A stretch of DNA of 8,576 nucleotides. It comes from Euryarchaeota archaeon UBA10. GTDB lineage: Archaea; Thermoplasmatota; Poseidoniia; Poseidoniales; Poseidoniaceae. The notes below the pieces were generated by a model. It searched no databases and was not told where the DNA came from. It saw nothing but the letters and a program-made list of their open reading frames with translations. Below, piece after piece: positions 1-6,715 of the stretch (its first letter is position 1; each line of letters begins with the position of its first letter). The position numbers and the translations under genes were made by a program. The stretch lies in NCBI GenBank assembly GCA_002498185.1, contig DAGO01000036.1:6397-14972 (forward strand), in the 5' to 3' direction.

Positions 1-923
1 GGGTGCCATGGCTCTAGATAGATAGCAATACTTCCCTTTCGCTTACCGCCACCTTGGTCTACATATCGAGCTGTGTCGTTGAAGACTCTCAGCATAGGAA
101 CTAGACCGTTCGAGTGACCATTTGTGCCCTTGATGTAGGAACCCTTGGACCTGATTTGATGAATGGAAAGTCCGATTCCACCAGCAGACTTTGAAATCCT
201 TGCACACTGCTTCAATGTGTCATAAATCCCATCAAGAGAATCTTCAATCATTGTTAGTAGGAAACAGGAAGACATCTGTGGAGTTGGTGTTCCTGAATTA
301 AACAGAGTAGGAGTTGCGTGAGTAAACCACCCCTCACTCATCAAATCATAGGTTTCCAAAGCCTTCTCGATATTCCCATGGTGAATGCCTACTGATACAC
401 GCATTAGCATGTGCTGAGGTCTTTCTGCAACATTACCGTCCAGGCGCAATAGGTAAGAGCGTTCCAAGGTCTTGAATCCGAAGTAATCGTAATTGTGATC
501 ACGTTCGTAGTCGATGTGTGCATCCAATACATCCTTATTTTCCATGATGATATTGTATACTTCTTCAGAAATTAGAGGTGCATGCTTGCCAGATTCTGGG
601 TCAACATAATTTCTCAAATCAGAAATGACATCACTGAATATGTCCTTGGTTGAACGGTGGAGATTGTCAACACAAATTCGAGCTGCAAGTTTGGAGTAAT
701 CAGGGTGTTGTGCAGCGAGAGAAGCAGCGGTTTCAGCTGCAAGTTCATCGAGTTCGGTAGTTGTGACGCCATCGTATAGACCTTCGATAACCAACTTGGT
801 TACTAGTCCTGGGTCTACCCAGTCTTGGTTAAGCCCTTCAGAGAGTCTAGACAATTTCTCTTGAATTGCGTCAAACCTGACATCTTCCTTTTCTCCGTTC
901 CTCTTTACCACTTGTAGACCCAT
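1..923 (-). CDS. nrdA: Class Ia ribonucleoside-diphosphate reductase large subunit (R1), N-terminal part, truncated by window edge
   Basis: Catalytic subunit that reduces ribonucleoside diphosphates to deoxyribonucleotides using a radical delivered by the small subunit. The visible 307 codons start at ATG 921-923, with an AGGGGG ribosome binding site 9 bases upstream; the C-terminal part lies beyond position 1. Residues 1 to about 90 form an ATP-cone allosteric domain (start MGLQVVKRNGEKEDV). The barrel begins around residue 145 (DYFGFKTLERSYLL, AERPQHMLMRVSVGIH). SSCFLL carries Cys220, equivalent to the first redox cysteine (human C218). SAGGIGL (246-252) and IYLEPWH near the edge are R1 signatures. 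From memory these blocks match human RRM1 far better than E. coli NrdA. The radical cysteine and C-terminal thiol pair are outside the window. It lies 64 bases downstream of nrdB and is probably cotranscribed with it. Family assignment is very secure. Confidence 0.97.
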   Translation of the reverse strand, partial: MGLQVVKRNGEKEDVRFDAIQEKLSRLSEGLNQDWVDPGLVTKLVIEGLYDGVTTTELDELAAETAASLAAQHPDYSKLAARICVDNLHRSTKDIFSDVISDLRNYVDPESGKHAPLISEEVYNIIMENKDVLDAHIDYERDHNYDYFGFKTLERSYLLRLDGNVAERPQHMLMRVSVGIHHGNIEKALETYDLMSEGWFTHATPTLFNSGTPTPQMSSCFLLTMIEDSLDGIYDTLKQCARISKSAGGIGLSIHQIRSKGSYIKGTNGHSNGLVPMLRVFNDTARYVDQGGGKRKGSIAIYLEPWH

Positions 924-932
924 AATTTCTGT

Positions 933-938
933 CCCCCT
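933..938 (-). promoter_or_regulatory. Ribosome binding site of nrdA
   Basis: On the minus strand this reads AGGGGG, 9 bases before ATG 921-923. It supports that start and shows nrdA has its own translation initiation rather than coupling to nrdB. Confidence 0.6.
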
Positions 939-962
939 GATTTCTTTCCCTGTGAGCGTGTA

Positions 963-980
963 GCATCCGTGGTCGGACGC
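963..980 (-). other. Hairpin in the nrdB-nrdA spacer
   Basis: The minus-strand RNA reads GCGUCCG, loop ACCA, CGGAUGC: a 7-bp stem with one G-U pair and a 4-base loop. It sits between the nrdB stop (988-990) and the nrdA ribosome binding site. No U-tract follows, so it does not resemble an intrinsic terminator. An RNA stability or processing element is possible; chance cannot be excluded. Confidence 0.35.
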
Positions 981-987
981 GTACGGT

Positions 988-2022
988 TTAGAAGTCTTCC
1001 TCCATTGAGAAGCGTTGTTGTACCGCTCCGAGACTGGATGAACCCATTACACCAGCCTTTTGATACTCGCCAACTCTCTTTTCGAAGAAGTTGGTCTTTC
1101 CTTGCATGGAGATCATCTCCATCCATGGGAATGGATTTTCAGCATTGTACAATTTGGTAGCACCTAGAGATACTAGCAACCTGTCCGCTACGAAGTGGAT
1201 GTATTGCTTCATCAAATCGGCATTCATACCTATTAGAGAAACTGGAAGTGCACTCGTGACGAATTCAATTTCAATCTCAACTGCTTCAGAGATTATCTGG
1301 TGAATCTTCATTTCACCAGCCCCTCTAATGAGCATTGAGTGTAGCAAGCAAGCGAAATCACAGTGTAGCCCTTCATCTCTACTGATTAGCTCGTTAGAGA
1401 AGGTCAGACCTGGCATTAGGCTACGCTTCTTGAGCCAGAAAATAGCACAGAATGAACCGGAGAAGAAAATACCCTCTACCGCAGCGAATGCGACTAGCCT
1501 CTCTGCAAATGATGCACGCTTGCGGTCTAGCCAGCGAAGTGCCCACTTACCCTTCTTCTCAACTGAAGGTACTGTTTCAAGCGCCTTGAACAAGTGATCC
1601 TTCTCATTAGGATCCTTGATGTAGGTATCAATCAGAAGCGAATAAGTTTCAGCGTGAATATTTTCCATCATAATTTGGAAACCATAGAATGTTCTAGCTT
1701 CTGCCCATTGAACTTCATTTGCGAAGTTAACAACAAGATTTTCGTTAACAATTCCGTCAGATGCTGCGAAGAATGCTAATACGTGCTTCAGGAAATGCCT
1801 CTCGTCTTCTGAAAGGGAGGCCCAGTCTTTTGCATCCTCCGCTAGATCGATTTCTTCGGCTGTCCAGAAAGATGCGGCATGCATCTTGTACATCTCCCAC
1901 ACCTCAGTGTGTTCTATAGGGAATAGTACAAATCGGTCTAGTGATTCTTTTAGCATTGGCTCTACGAACTCAGATGATAGGTCTATGTCGAAGCCATCTT
2001 GGTTTTGTGATTCTGGTTGCAT
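988..2022 (-). CDS. nrdB: Class Ia ribonucleotide reductase small subunit (R2), diiron-tyrosyl radical protein
   Basis: Ferritin-like subunit that generates and stores the tyrosyl radical used by NrdA. It is 344 residues, normal for R2. All expected residues are visible: carboxylate/histidine ligands Asp89, Glu120, His123, Glu183, Glu217 and His220, and radical Tyr127 in the ENIHAETYSLL block. This tyrosine argues against the radical-tyrosine-less R2c type. The acidic C-terminal tail ending FSMEEDF resembles the eukaryotic R2 tail that docks into R1. Long blocks (FAASDGIVNENL, LISRDEGLHCDFACL, GKTNFFEKRVGEY) match human RRM2 as I recall it. The start ATG 2020-2022 has GGGAGGG 7 bases upstream on the minus strand. 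It is the first gene of nrdBA, divergent from dut. No inactivating change is seen. Confidence 0.97.
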   Translation of the reverse strand: MQPESQNQDGFDIDLSSEFVEPMLKESLDRFVLFPIEHTEVWEMYKMHAASFWTAEEIDLAEDAKDWASLSEDERHFLKHVLAFFAASDGIVNENLVVNFANEVQWAEARTFYGFQIMMENIHAETYSLLIDTYIKDPNEKDHLFKALETVPSVEKKGKWALRWLDRKRASFAERLVAFAAVEGIFFSGSFCAIFWLKKRSLMPGLTFSNELISRDEGLHCDFACLLHSMLIRGAGEMKIHQIISEAVEIEIEFVTSALPVSLIGMNADLMKQYIHFVADRLLVSLGATKLYNAENPFPWMEMISMQGKTNFFEKRVGEYQKAGVMGSSSLGAVQQRFSMEEDF

Positions 2023-2029
2023 CTTGTGT

Positions 2030-2036
2030 CCCTCCC
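2030..2036 (-). promoter_or_regulatory. Strong ribosome binding site of nrdB
   Basis: GGGAGGG on the minus strand, 7 bases before ATG 2020-2022. It is close to full complementarity with the 16S anti-Shine-Dalgarno sequence and fixes the nrdB start. Confidence 0.75.
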
Positions 2037-2078
2037 ATTGTTCGCTCGCGGTGGATTTTGTTGGCCGTTCAAACGAGC

Positions 2079-2086
2079 CTATAAAG
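2079..2086 (-). promoter_or_regulatory. TATA-like box of the nrdBA promoter
   Basis: The minus strand reads CTTTATAG (context ACTTTATAGG), a good archaeal TATA-box match. With the usual spacing of about 25 bases, transcription would start near 2056. That gives a leader of roughly 33 bases carrying the nrdB ribosome binding site. No clear purine-rich BRE precedes it. The call assumes an archaeal host; a convincing bacterial -35/-10 pair was not seen. Confidence 0.5.
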
Positions 2087-2109
2087 TTGAGGAAACAAGT
2101 TCCCTAATT

Positions 2110-2128
2110 TGCCTCGGTTTGAGAGGCA
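2110..2128. repeat. Inverted repeat between the divergent promoters
   Basis: TGCCTC (2110-2115) and GAGGCA (2123-2128) are perfect 6-bp inverted arms around a 7-base centre. The element lies about 24 bases upstream of the nrdBA TATA-like box, where an operator or activator site would be expected. It does not resemble the NrdR box known from bacteria. It is short enough to occur by chance. Confidence 0.3.
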
Positions 2129-2198
2129 TACTCGCGTGCTCAGCCTTCTTGGTTGAATGTCGGAAGTTTATCATCTCTATCTTTTGTTTAACACCAAG

Positions 2199-2216
2199 AA
2201 AATAATTCAATAATTA
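2199..2216 (+). promoter_or_regulatory. Candidate AT-rich promoter of the dut operon
   Basis: An 18-base stretch of almost only A and T lies 50 to 67 bases upstream of the dut ATG. It is the best-placed promoter candidate for the plus-strand operon; start of transcription would fall near 2226-2240. It has no canonical TTTATA core, so the exact box is uncertain. An alternative is TTTATCAT near 2167-2174, which would imply a longer leader. Confidence 0.25.
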
Positions 2217-2255
2217 CGTTACACATACCAAAGCCCTTGATAGCCACCAGTTCTT

Positions 2256-2259
2256 GGAG
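2256..2259 (+). promoter_or_regulatory. Ribosome binding site that decides the dut start
   Basis: GGAG ends 6 bases before ATG 2266-2268. An in-frame TTG at 2254 overlaps this site, so it cannot be served by it. The ATG is therefore the preferred start. Confidence 0.55.
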
Positions 2260-2265
2260 CGTTAC

Positions 2266-2715
2266 ATGCGAGAAAGTGTCGAAGTGTTGTTCGCTAAGTT
2301 AGACCAGGATGCATCCGCTCCAACACAAGGTAGCAAATCTGCTGCAGGATGGGATTTACGAGCTCTAGAAGAGACCACTGTCAGAAAAGGAACCTCCACA
2401 AAAATTCGAACAGGATTGGCCGTAGCAATTCCAGATGGTTGGGAAGGTCAAATTCGCTCACGCTCATCCCTTGGTGCAAAGGGGATGATTATGCCGAATG
2501 GAGTAGGGACTATCGATTCCGATTACAGAGGCGAATTGATGGTACTCGCAACCTGGATAGGAGAAGGCGATGAAATTGTATTGGCAAAAGGAGAGAGAAT
2601 TGCGCAAATGCTGATTGCACCAGTCCCTATTACTAGTTACAGAGAAGTCAGTTTCGAAGATCTTTCAACAACCGATAGAGGAGAAGGCGGATTCGGCAGC
2701 AGTGGCAGATTTTGA
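2266..2715 (+). CDS. dut: Deoxyuridine 5'-triphosphate nucleotidohydrolase (trimeric dUTPase)
   Basis: Hydrolyses dUTP to dUMP and diphosphate, keeping uracil out of DNA and supplying the thymidylate precursor. With the ATG at 2266 it is 149 residues, typical of the homotrimeric family. All five motifs are present in order: AGWDLRA (27-33), RSSLGAKG (66-73), GTIDSDYRGEL (81-91), GERIAQML (109-116) and the C-terminal glycine-rich arm RGEGGFGSSGRF (138-149). The catalytic Asp and Tyr of motif 3 (IDSDY) are intact. A longer form from TTG 2254 would add only four residues and is less likely. First gene of the plus-strand operon and divergent from nrdBA, so both genes at this junction act on deoxynucleotide pools. 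Confidence 0.96.
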   Translation: MRESVEVLFAKLDQDASAPTQGSKSAAGWDLRALEETTVRKGTSTKIRTGLAVAIPDGWEGQIRSRSSLGAKGMIMPNGVGTIDSDYRGELMVLATWIGEGDEIVLAKGERIAQMLIAPVPITSYREVSFEDLSTTDRGEGGFGSSGRF

Positions 2716-2724
2716 GGTGTCTTA

Positions 2725-3354
2725 ATGCGGAAAATCGTGGTCAACAATATCGGTAAAATCAGCCATGCTGATGCTGATGAGTTGATGCGAGTAATGCAAG
2801 CAAAAAGAATCGAAGATGAAATAATGGATACGCTGATAGTTTGTGAGCACGATGAAATCGTCACCATAGGACCTAGGGCTCGCAATGATGGAATCAAGCC
2901 ACCTGAAGATTATGCAACCTCTGCAGTCGATAGAGGTGGAGGACTTACCTGGCATGGGCCGGGACAAATCGTAGTTTATCCTATTTTCAAATGGGATTTA
3001 GAAGGAGAATCTAATGTCAAAGCAATCATTTCAATTCTAGAAGATTGGGTAATTCAGGCACTGTCTGAACACGGAATCGATGCGAACAGAGATGAAAGGA
3101 TGCAGGGCGTTTGGATTGGTGAGAACAAAATCTGCTCGATAGGGCTGTCGTTTTTGCGCTGGACCAGCAGACATGGCTTCACTATCAACTATGACACCCC
3201 TCCAGGCCGAGTCGAAATGGTAAGCGGATGTGGCCTAGGAAAGGACACTACAACTAGTCTTTCCACCCTAGGATTTAATTTGACACGAAAACAAATTTTG
3301 GATTCGCTAACAGATAATGTATCCCTACTATCCAGAGAAATTTACAATGAATGA
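2725..3354 (+). CDS. lipB: Octanoyl-[acyl carrier protein]:protein N-octanoyltransferase (lipoyl synthesis)
   Basis: Transfers an octanoyl group onto a lysine of lipoyl domains (2-oxoacid dehydrogenases, glycine cleavage H protein); LipA then inserts sulfur. It is 209 residues, a normal length. Signatures are RGGGLTWHGPGQ (70-81, corresponding to RGG-TYHGPGQ), Lys135 in NKICSIGL, and Cys169 in SGCGL. These two residues correspond to the Lys/Cys pair that forms the acyl-enzyme intermediate. HGFTINYDT (150-158) is the family's HGF-LN block. Start ATG 2725 has GAGGTG at 2714-2719 overlapping the dut stop codon. The stop overlaps the next gene by ATGA. No lipA or lipoyl-domain gene is in the window. 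A lipoate ligase (LplA) is less likely given the cysteine and WHGPGQ motif. Confidence 0.93.
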   Translation: MRKIVVNNIGKISHADADELMRVMQAKRIEDEIMDTLIVCEHDEIVTIGPRARNDGIKPPEDYATSAVDRGGGLTWHGPGQIVVYPIFKWDLEGESNVKAIISILEDWVIQALSEHGIDANRDERMQGVWIGENKICSIGLSFLRWTSRHGFTINYDTPPGRVEMVSGCGLGKDTTTSLSTLGFNLTRKQILDSLTDNVSLLSREIYNE

Positions 3355-4499
3355 ACTTCATTAGTCGCTTCCTCTTCAGAGGAAGCATGGAAGGCTATCA
3401 TCCAACTGCAGGAGGCCCAGCAAGGGCCGAGGAAGTTCCTCCCGTTGCCTATCTGAAATGGTATATTCCCCGACTAAAGGAAATGCGACCACACAATCTT
3501 TCGTTCTCAGGTCTTCAGTATCCATGGGATTTAGGGACTATTGAAGACATTTGGAAAGACCATAGAGGACCGGGAACCGATGATAGAAGAATGGTTAGTG
3601 AGATGTATGGAGTAAATGTTGAGAATGTACACCTAACTCATGGAGCAACTCAAGCAATCAGCATTGCAATCTCTGCAACATCTAGAGGAGGAAAAGTTGC
3701 TGTTGAGATGCCATCATACGGCCCATTGAGTCAAACTGCAAGAATACTAGGTCTTGAAACAATTGTGGTAAGAAGAAAACCAACTGAAAGTGCGTGGATT
3801 ATCGATCGTGAAGAGTGGGCATCGGTTTTATCCCAAGTCGACCTCCTAATGGTCTGCCCACAATTGAATCCAGTAGGATGGTCGTACACCGAGTCTGATA
3901 GAGAGTGGTTAATCGAGGCATGCAAACAACATGATGTCCGAATAATTAGCGACGAAGTATATTCTGGAGCCGACAGAAACTGGAAGCCATTTTACTTTGA
4001 AGGGGACAATTGCGTATCTATTTCTTCGTTGACTAAAGTCCACGGATTGGGACAAATCCGATATGGATGGATTATTGCCAGCAAGGAAATTATTGCGAAT
4101 GCACAGAACACATTCCATAATCTAGCGGGAATAATGTCCTCACCCGTAATCCGGATAGCTGAACAAATCAAAGACCAACTCAATGAACCTGTAGACCTTA
4201 TCGACCACTACCGAGAGGAGAATTTACCGCTCTTACAATCAATGCTGAATCGAGTAGGGATTGAATGGAATCCTCCACCCTATGGAGTCTTTGGAGCATT
4301 CAGAGTACCGGGCGTGGACACTCTAGAAATGATCGACACTATCGGCAAGGAGCATGGGCTGCTTGCAGTACCAGGATGTATGTTTGATTCTGGACTCGAT
4401 GATTGGTTGCGAGTAGGTTGGTCTATAGACCCAAAATCATTCGCTGAAGCAGTTGATGTCTTAGAAACTGTACTACGTACAGCCTTGGACATAACTTGA
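3351..4499 (+). CDS. PLP-dependent class I/II aminotransferase, substrate unknown
   Basis: Fold-type I aminotransferase of 382 residues, a typical length. Visible active-site residues: Asn173 in NPVGW, Asp201 and Tyr204 in DEVYSG (pyridine nitrogen and 3'-oxygen contacts), Lys229 in SSLTKVHGLG (Schiff base), Arg238 (phosphate binding), and Arg354 in DDWLRVGW, the likely substrate-carboxylate arginine. The large-domain block THGATQAISIAI (96-107) is typical of the superfamily. I cannot assign the substrate. The first ATG makes an ATGA overlap with lipB. A second in-frame ATG at 3387 has AGAGGA just upstream (spacing 3) and would give 370 residues, so the start is not certain. Coupling to lipB suggests cotranscription rather than a shared pathway. 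Confidence 0.9.
   Translation: MNFISRFLFRGSMEGYHPTAGGPARAEEVPPVAYLKWYIPRLKEMRPHNLSFSGLQYPWDLGTIEDIWKDHRGPGTDDRRMVSEMYGVNVENVHLTHGATQAISIAISATSRGGKVAVEMPSYGPLSQTARILGLETIVVRRKPTESAWIIDREEWASVLSQVDLLMVCPQLNPVGWSYTESDREWLIEACKQHDVRIISDEVYSGADRNWKPFYFEGDNCVSISSLTKVHGLGQIRYGWIIASKEIIANAQNTFHNLAGIMSSPVIRIAEQIKDQLNEPVDLIDHYREENLPLLQSMLNRVGIEWNPPPYGVFGAFRVPGVDTLEMIDTIGKEHGLLAVPGCMFDSGLDDWLRVGWSIDPKSFAEAVDVLETVLRTALDIT
3368..3385 (+). other. Perfect hairpin at the aminotransferase 5' end
   Basis: CTTCCTC, loop TTCA, GAGGAAG: a perfect 7-bp stem. Its 3' arm contains most of the AGAGGA sequence preceding the alternative start ATG 3387. If formed in the mRNA it would mask that site and favour the coupled start at 3351. 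It may equally be coincidence within coding sequence. Confidence 0.3.
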
Positions 4500-4526
4500 T
4501 ACATGATTCCTTGCGAGTAAAGGTCA

Positions 4527-5093
4527 ATGGGAGAAGTCGTTCTAGTAATCTCTGGCGCTTCTGGCGCAATATATGGAGTGCGCCTAGCAGAGATCTTAGG
4601 TAGCGATGCCAGAATCGTGGTCACCGAATCAGGTAGGCTAACAATGGCACATGAATGTGAAGGATTAACTCCGGAAAAACTTGTAGAAAAAACCGGTGCT
4701 ATTCTCGAAAATAACGACGACATAGCGGCTAAGTCAGCCTCAGGCTCTGCAGCAATTGATGCTGTTGTCATTTGTCCTTGTAGCGGTACTACTCTTGGAA
4801 AGCTCGCAGCAGGCATCGGTGATAATCTAGCAACCCGCTCAGCGATAGTTGCGATGAAAGAGAGAAGGAATCTGATTATCGTTCCAAGAGAGGCCCCTTA
4901 CGCCACTGTTCATCTAGAGAACATGGCTAAATTATCAGGCTGGGGAGTCACGGTTATTCCAGCTTCGCCTGGATTCTACAATTTACCTCAAAGCATGGAT
5001 GATTTGATAGACTTCATAGTTGCAAGGATACTCGACCACCTCGGAAGGGATAACGACCTGACCAAGCGCTGGACCGGCGAGGAATTGCAATGA
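4527..5093 (+). CDS. ubiX: Flavin prenyltransferase (UbiX/Pad1 family)
   Basis: Attaches a dimethylallyl unit to FMN, making prenylated FMN, the cofactor of UbiD-family decarboxylases. It is 188 residues, normal for the family. Residues 9-17 (SGASGAIYG) are the N-terminal flavin-binding signature, followed by DAVVICPCS (78-86), and MKERRNLIIVPREAPY (110-125). Arg104, Lys111, Arg121, Glu122, Tyr151 and Arg167 line up, at a constant offset of 18, with R122, K129, R139, E140, Y169 and R185 of Pseudomonas UbiX as I recall them. The catalytic set therefore looks complete. ATG 4527 follows AAGG, 27 bases after the aminotransferase. The stop overlaps the next gene by ATGA. No ubiD lies in the window. 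In archaea prFMN also serves the anhydromevalonate-phosphate decarboxylase of the isoprenoid pathway, a plausible client here by inference. Confidence 0.95.
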   Translation: MGEVVLVISGASGAIYGVRLAEILGSDARIVVTESGRLTMAHECEGLTPEKLVEKTGAILENNDDIAAKSASGSAAIDAVVICPCSGTTLGKLAAGIGDNLATRSAIVAMKERRNLIIVPREAPYATVHLENMAKLSGWGVTVIPASPGFYNLPQSMDDLIDFIVARILDHLGRDNDLTKRWTGEELQ

Positions 5094-6706
5094 GCGATGA
5101 TGAAGTAATATCTGCTGAAATCGCTGAAGAATGGAGTGAGGCCAATAACAGGCGCACAGCGCTGGGTTTTCTACAAAACACAACTGTCATGGCAGGCATA
5201 CTGGTTGCTCTCTTTGTTTCATCGACCTTCATGTACTTCTATTTGGGAGAAGAGCCCGTAGACTACGGGACTTCTCTAACCTACGACCAAGACAGGACTA
5301 GAGGATATGTTGAAGATTTACTCGAGTTAGGACACCCAGATTGGTATGGTAGAATGAGCGGCACTGCTGAAGAGCAAGCTACTGCAGAATATATCAACAA
5401 TCTATTCGAAGAATTAGGATACCAATCTACACTGCATACTTACGAAGTCCCAATGCACAGTGTAAACAGCGAACCAAGCCTGAGAGTTTGCACACCAGGG
5501 GCGGCTGGAGGATTCGGAATTGTTCCTTGTTCACCAGCTGATGTTGGCCAGCAAGTCACTACGCTTAATCATCGCATGGATTATGTGATCCAAGGATTCT
5601 CAGGTCAATCTTCATTCACGTTCGCAGACAACATTGAGGTAGTCTATCTTGGAGATGGTTCCGATGATTCACTCTGGGCCTCCGCATCAGGTAAAGTTGG
5701 ATATCTAGTCGGAGGCGTTTCGGTTTCAAGTAATACTGACATAATGGTACGCGCTATAGAAAACGACCTTGCGTCTATAATTAGAGTCAACAAGAACTAC
5801 AATTGTGGACTCATAGAAGGCAATGATTGCGTTCCAATTTTCAAAGGAACCAGTCACAGTGCAATCCTCGAAGCAAATGGGGGAAGCATGCCTACCGACA
5901 TGGCATTCATTGCGATGAGCAAAGACGCAGGTGAAATCTTAGAATCAGTCGTAATCAATGGTAGCGGCAGATTGGAGATGATTATGGACGTTACAAACGA
6001 CCAGGAATTGACCATTCGAGTGCCGTGTGGCACTTACTATGGCGAAAGCAGCGAATTATTGATTGTTGGAGGACATCACGATACAGTCTACCACGCTCCA
6101 GGTGCAGTGGATGACACGTCAGGAACTGCAACCGTTCTTGAGATGGCTGCAATGTTCTCAGAATACATTTCAGAGCATGGTGAACCAGACAGAACCATCC
6201 GATTTTGTACTTGGGGGGGAGAAGAAGAAGGCCTGTGGGGCTCGACTGCATACGTCGAGGAATTTAACCAAGATTTAGCGGAGAATCTCAGACTTTACGT
6301 CAATCTAGACATGAATCATGTTGATATCGATTTAGAAAACAGAGGAAACTCTGTAACTTTATTCACAAACCATCCAGAGGATTATGAGCACATCAAGGCC
6401 ATATCTGAGAAATACAAGAAAGATAACCCTGAGATGGCAAAGAAATACGTAATCAATCTAGGGTTATATCAAGGCGCAAAGGGTGAGCCTGGTAGCATGC
6501 CATGTAATTCTGACCATTGCCCATTCGTGTACAGCCTTGATGGTGGAAATGTGATAGGTAGAGCAGCAGTATGTTATGGGAGTGGTTCATATGAATATCA
6601 CACGTACCTCGATGACATGTCGAGGTTCAATGAAGAGAGCCTAGGTATTTCTGCAACCATCTATGGAAACTACATGAAGTTCCTAGCATACAACCCTGAT
6701 GCCTGA
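5090..6706 (+). CDS. Membrane-anchored M28-family zinc metallopeptidase
   Basis: Probable aminopeptidase of 538 residues. Residues 1 to about 25 are acidic and cytoplasmic. A hydrophobic segment at about 32-52 (VMAGILVALFVSS region) follows Arg21-Arg22 and precedes Glu54-Glu55, predicting N-inside topology with the catalytic part outside. There is no obvious cleavable signal. The di-zinc site is complete: His329 (GGHHD), Asp341 (GAVDD), Glu379, Asp407 (NLDMN) and His504 (YHTYLDD), with Asp331 and Glu378 as the catalytic assisting pair (GGEEEGLWGS). SDHCPF (474-479) is a conserved M28 block. Roughly residues 180-290 sit between the N-terminal part and the zinc core and could be a PA-like insert; this is inferred from position only. 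Many cysteines (134, 147, 239, 247, 313, 472, 477, 495) in the outside part hint at disulfides. Substrate is unknown, peptide scavenging being likely. Confidence 0.92.
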   Translation: MSDDEVISAEIAEEWSEANNRRTALGFLQNTTVMAGILVALFVSSTFMYFYLGEEPVDYGTSLTYDQDRTRGYVEDLLELGHPDWYGRMSGTAEEQATAEYINNLFEELGYQSTLHTYEVPMHSVNSEPSLRVCTPGAAGGFGIVPCSPADVGQQVTTLNHRMDYVIQGFSGQSSFTFADNIEVVYLGDGSDDSLWASASGKVGYLVGGVSVSSNTDIMVRAIENDLASIIRVNKNYNCGLIEGNDCVPIFKGTSHSAILEANGGSMPTDMAFIAMSKDAGEILESVVINGSGRLEMIMDVTNDQELTIRVPCGTYYGESSELLIVGGHHDTVYHAPGAVDDTSGTATVLEMAAMFSEYISEHGEPDRTIRFCTWGGEEEGLWGSTAYVEEFNQDLAENLRLYVNLDMNHVDIDLENRGNSVTLFTNHPEDYEHIKAISEKYKKDNPEMAKKYVINLGLYQGAKGEPGSMPCNSDHCPFVYSLDGGNVIGRAAVCYGSGSYEYHTYLDDMSRFNEESLGISATIYGNYMKFLAYNPDA

Positions 6707-6711
6707 GGTGA
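6705..6711 (+). promoter_or_regulatory. Ribosome binding site of the parvulin gene, overlapping the peptidase stop
   Basis: GAGGTGA begins on the second base of the TGA stop of the peptidase gene, 4 bases before ATG 6716. The same stop-within-ribosome-binding-site arrangement occurs at the dut/lipB junction (2713-2719). This tight packing favours translational coupling. Confidence 0.6.
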
Positions 6712-6715
6712 AAAT

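Noticed and set aside
2146..2257. TTCTTGG at 2146-2152 and 2251-2257 with an inverted copy CCAAGAA at 2194-2200
   Set aside because: A 7-base word three times in about 110 AT-leaning bases, with uneven spacing and no symmetry around the promoter elements, is weak evidence for a binding site.
2254..2268. TTG start for dut at 2254
   Set aside because: The GGAG site overlaps this codon and is well spaced for the ATG at 2266. The four extra residues are not part of the dUTPase fold.
4280..4816. Minus-strand open frame of 178 codons across the aminotransferase and ubiX genes
   Set aside because: Both plus-strand genes have strong family motifs through this stretch. The antisense translation shows no recognisable motif and has low-complexity serine-rich composition, typical of a shadow frame.
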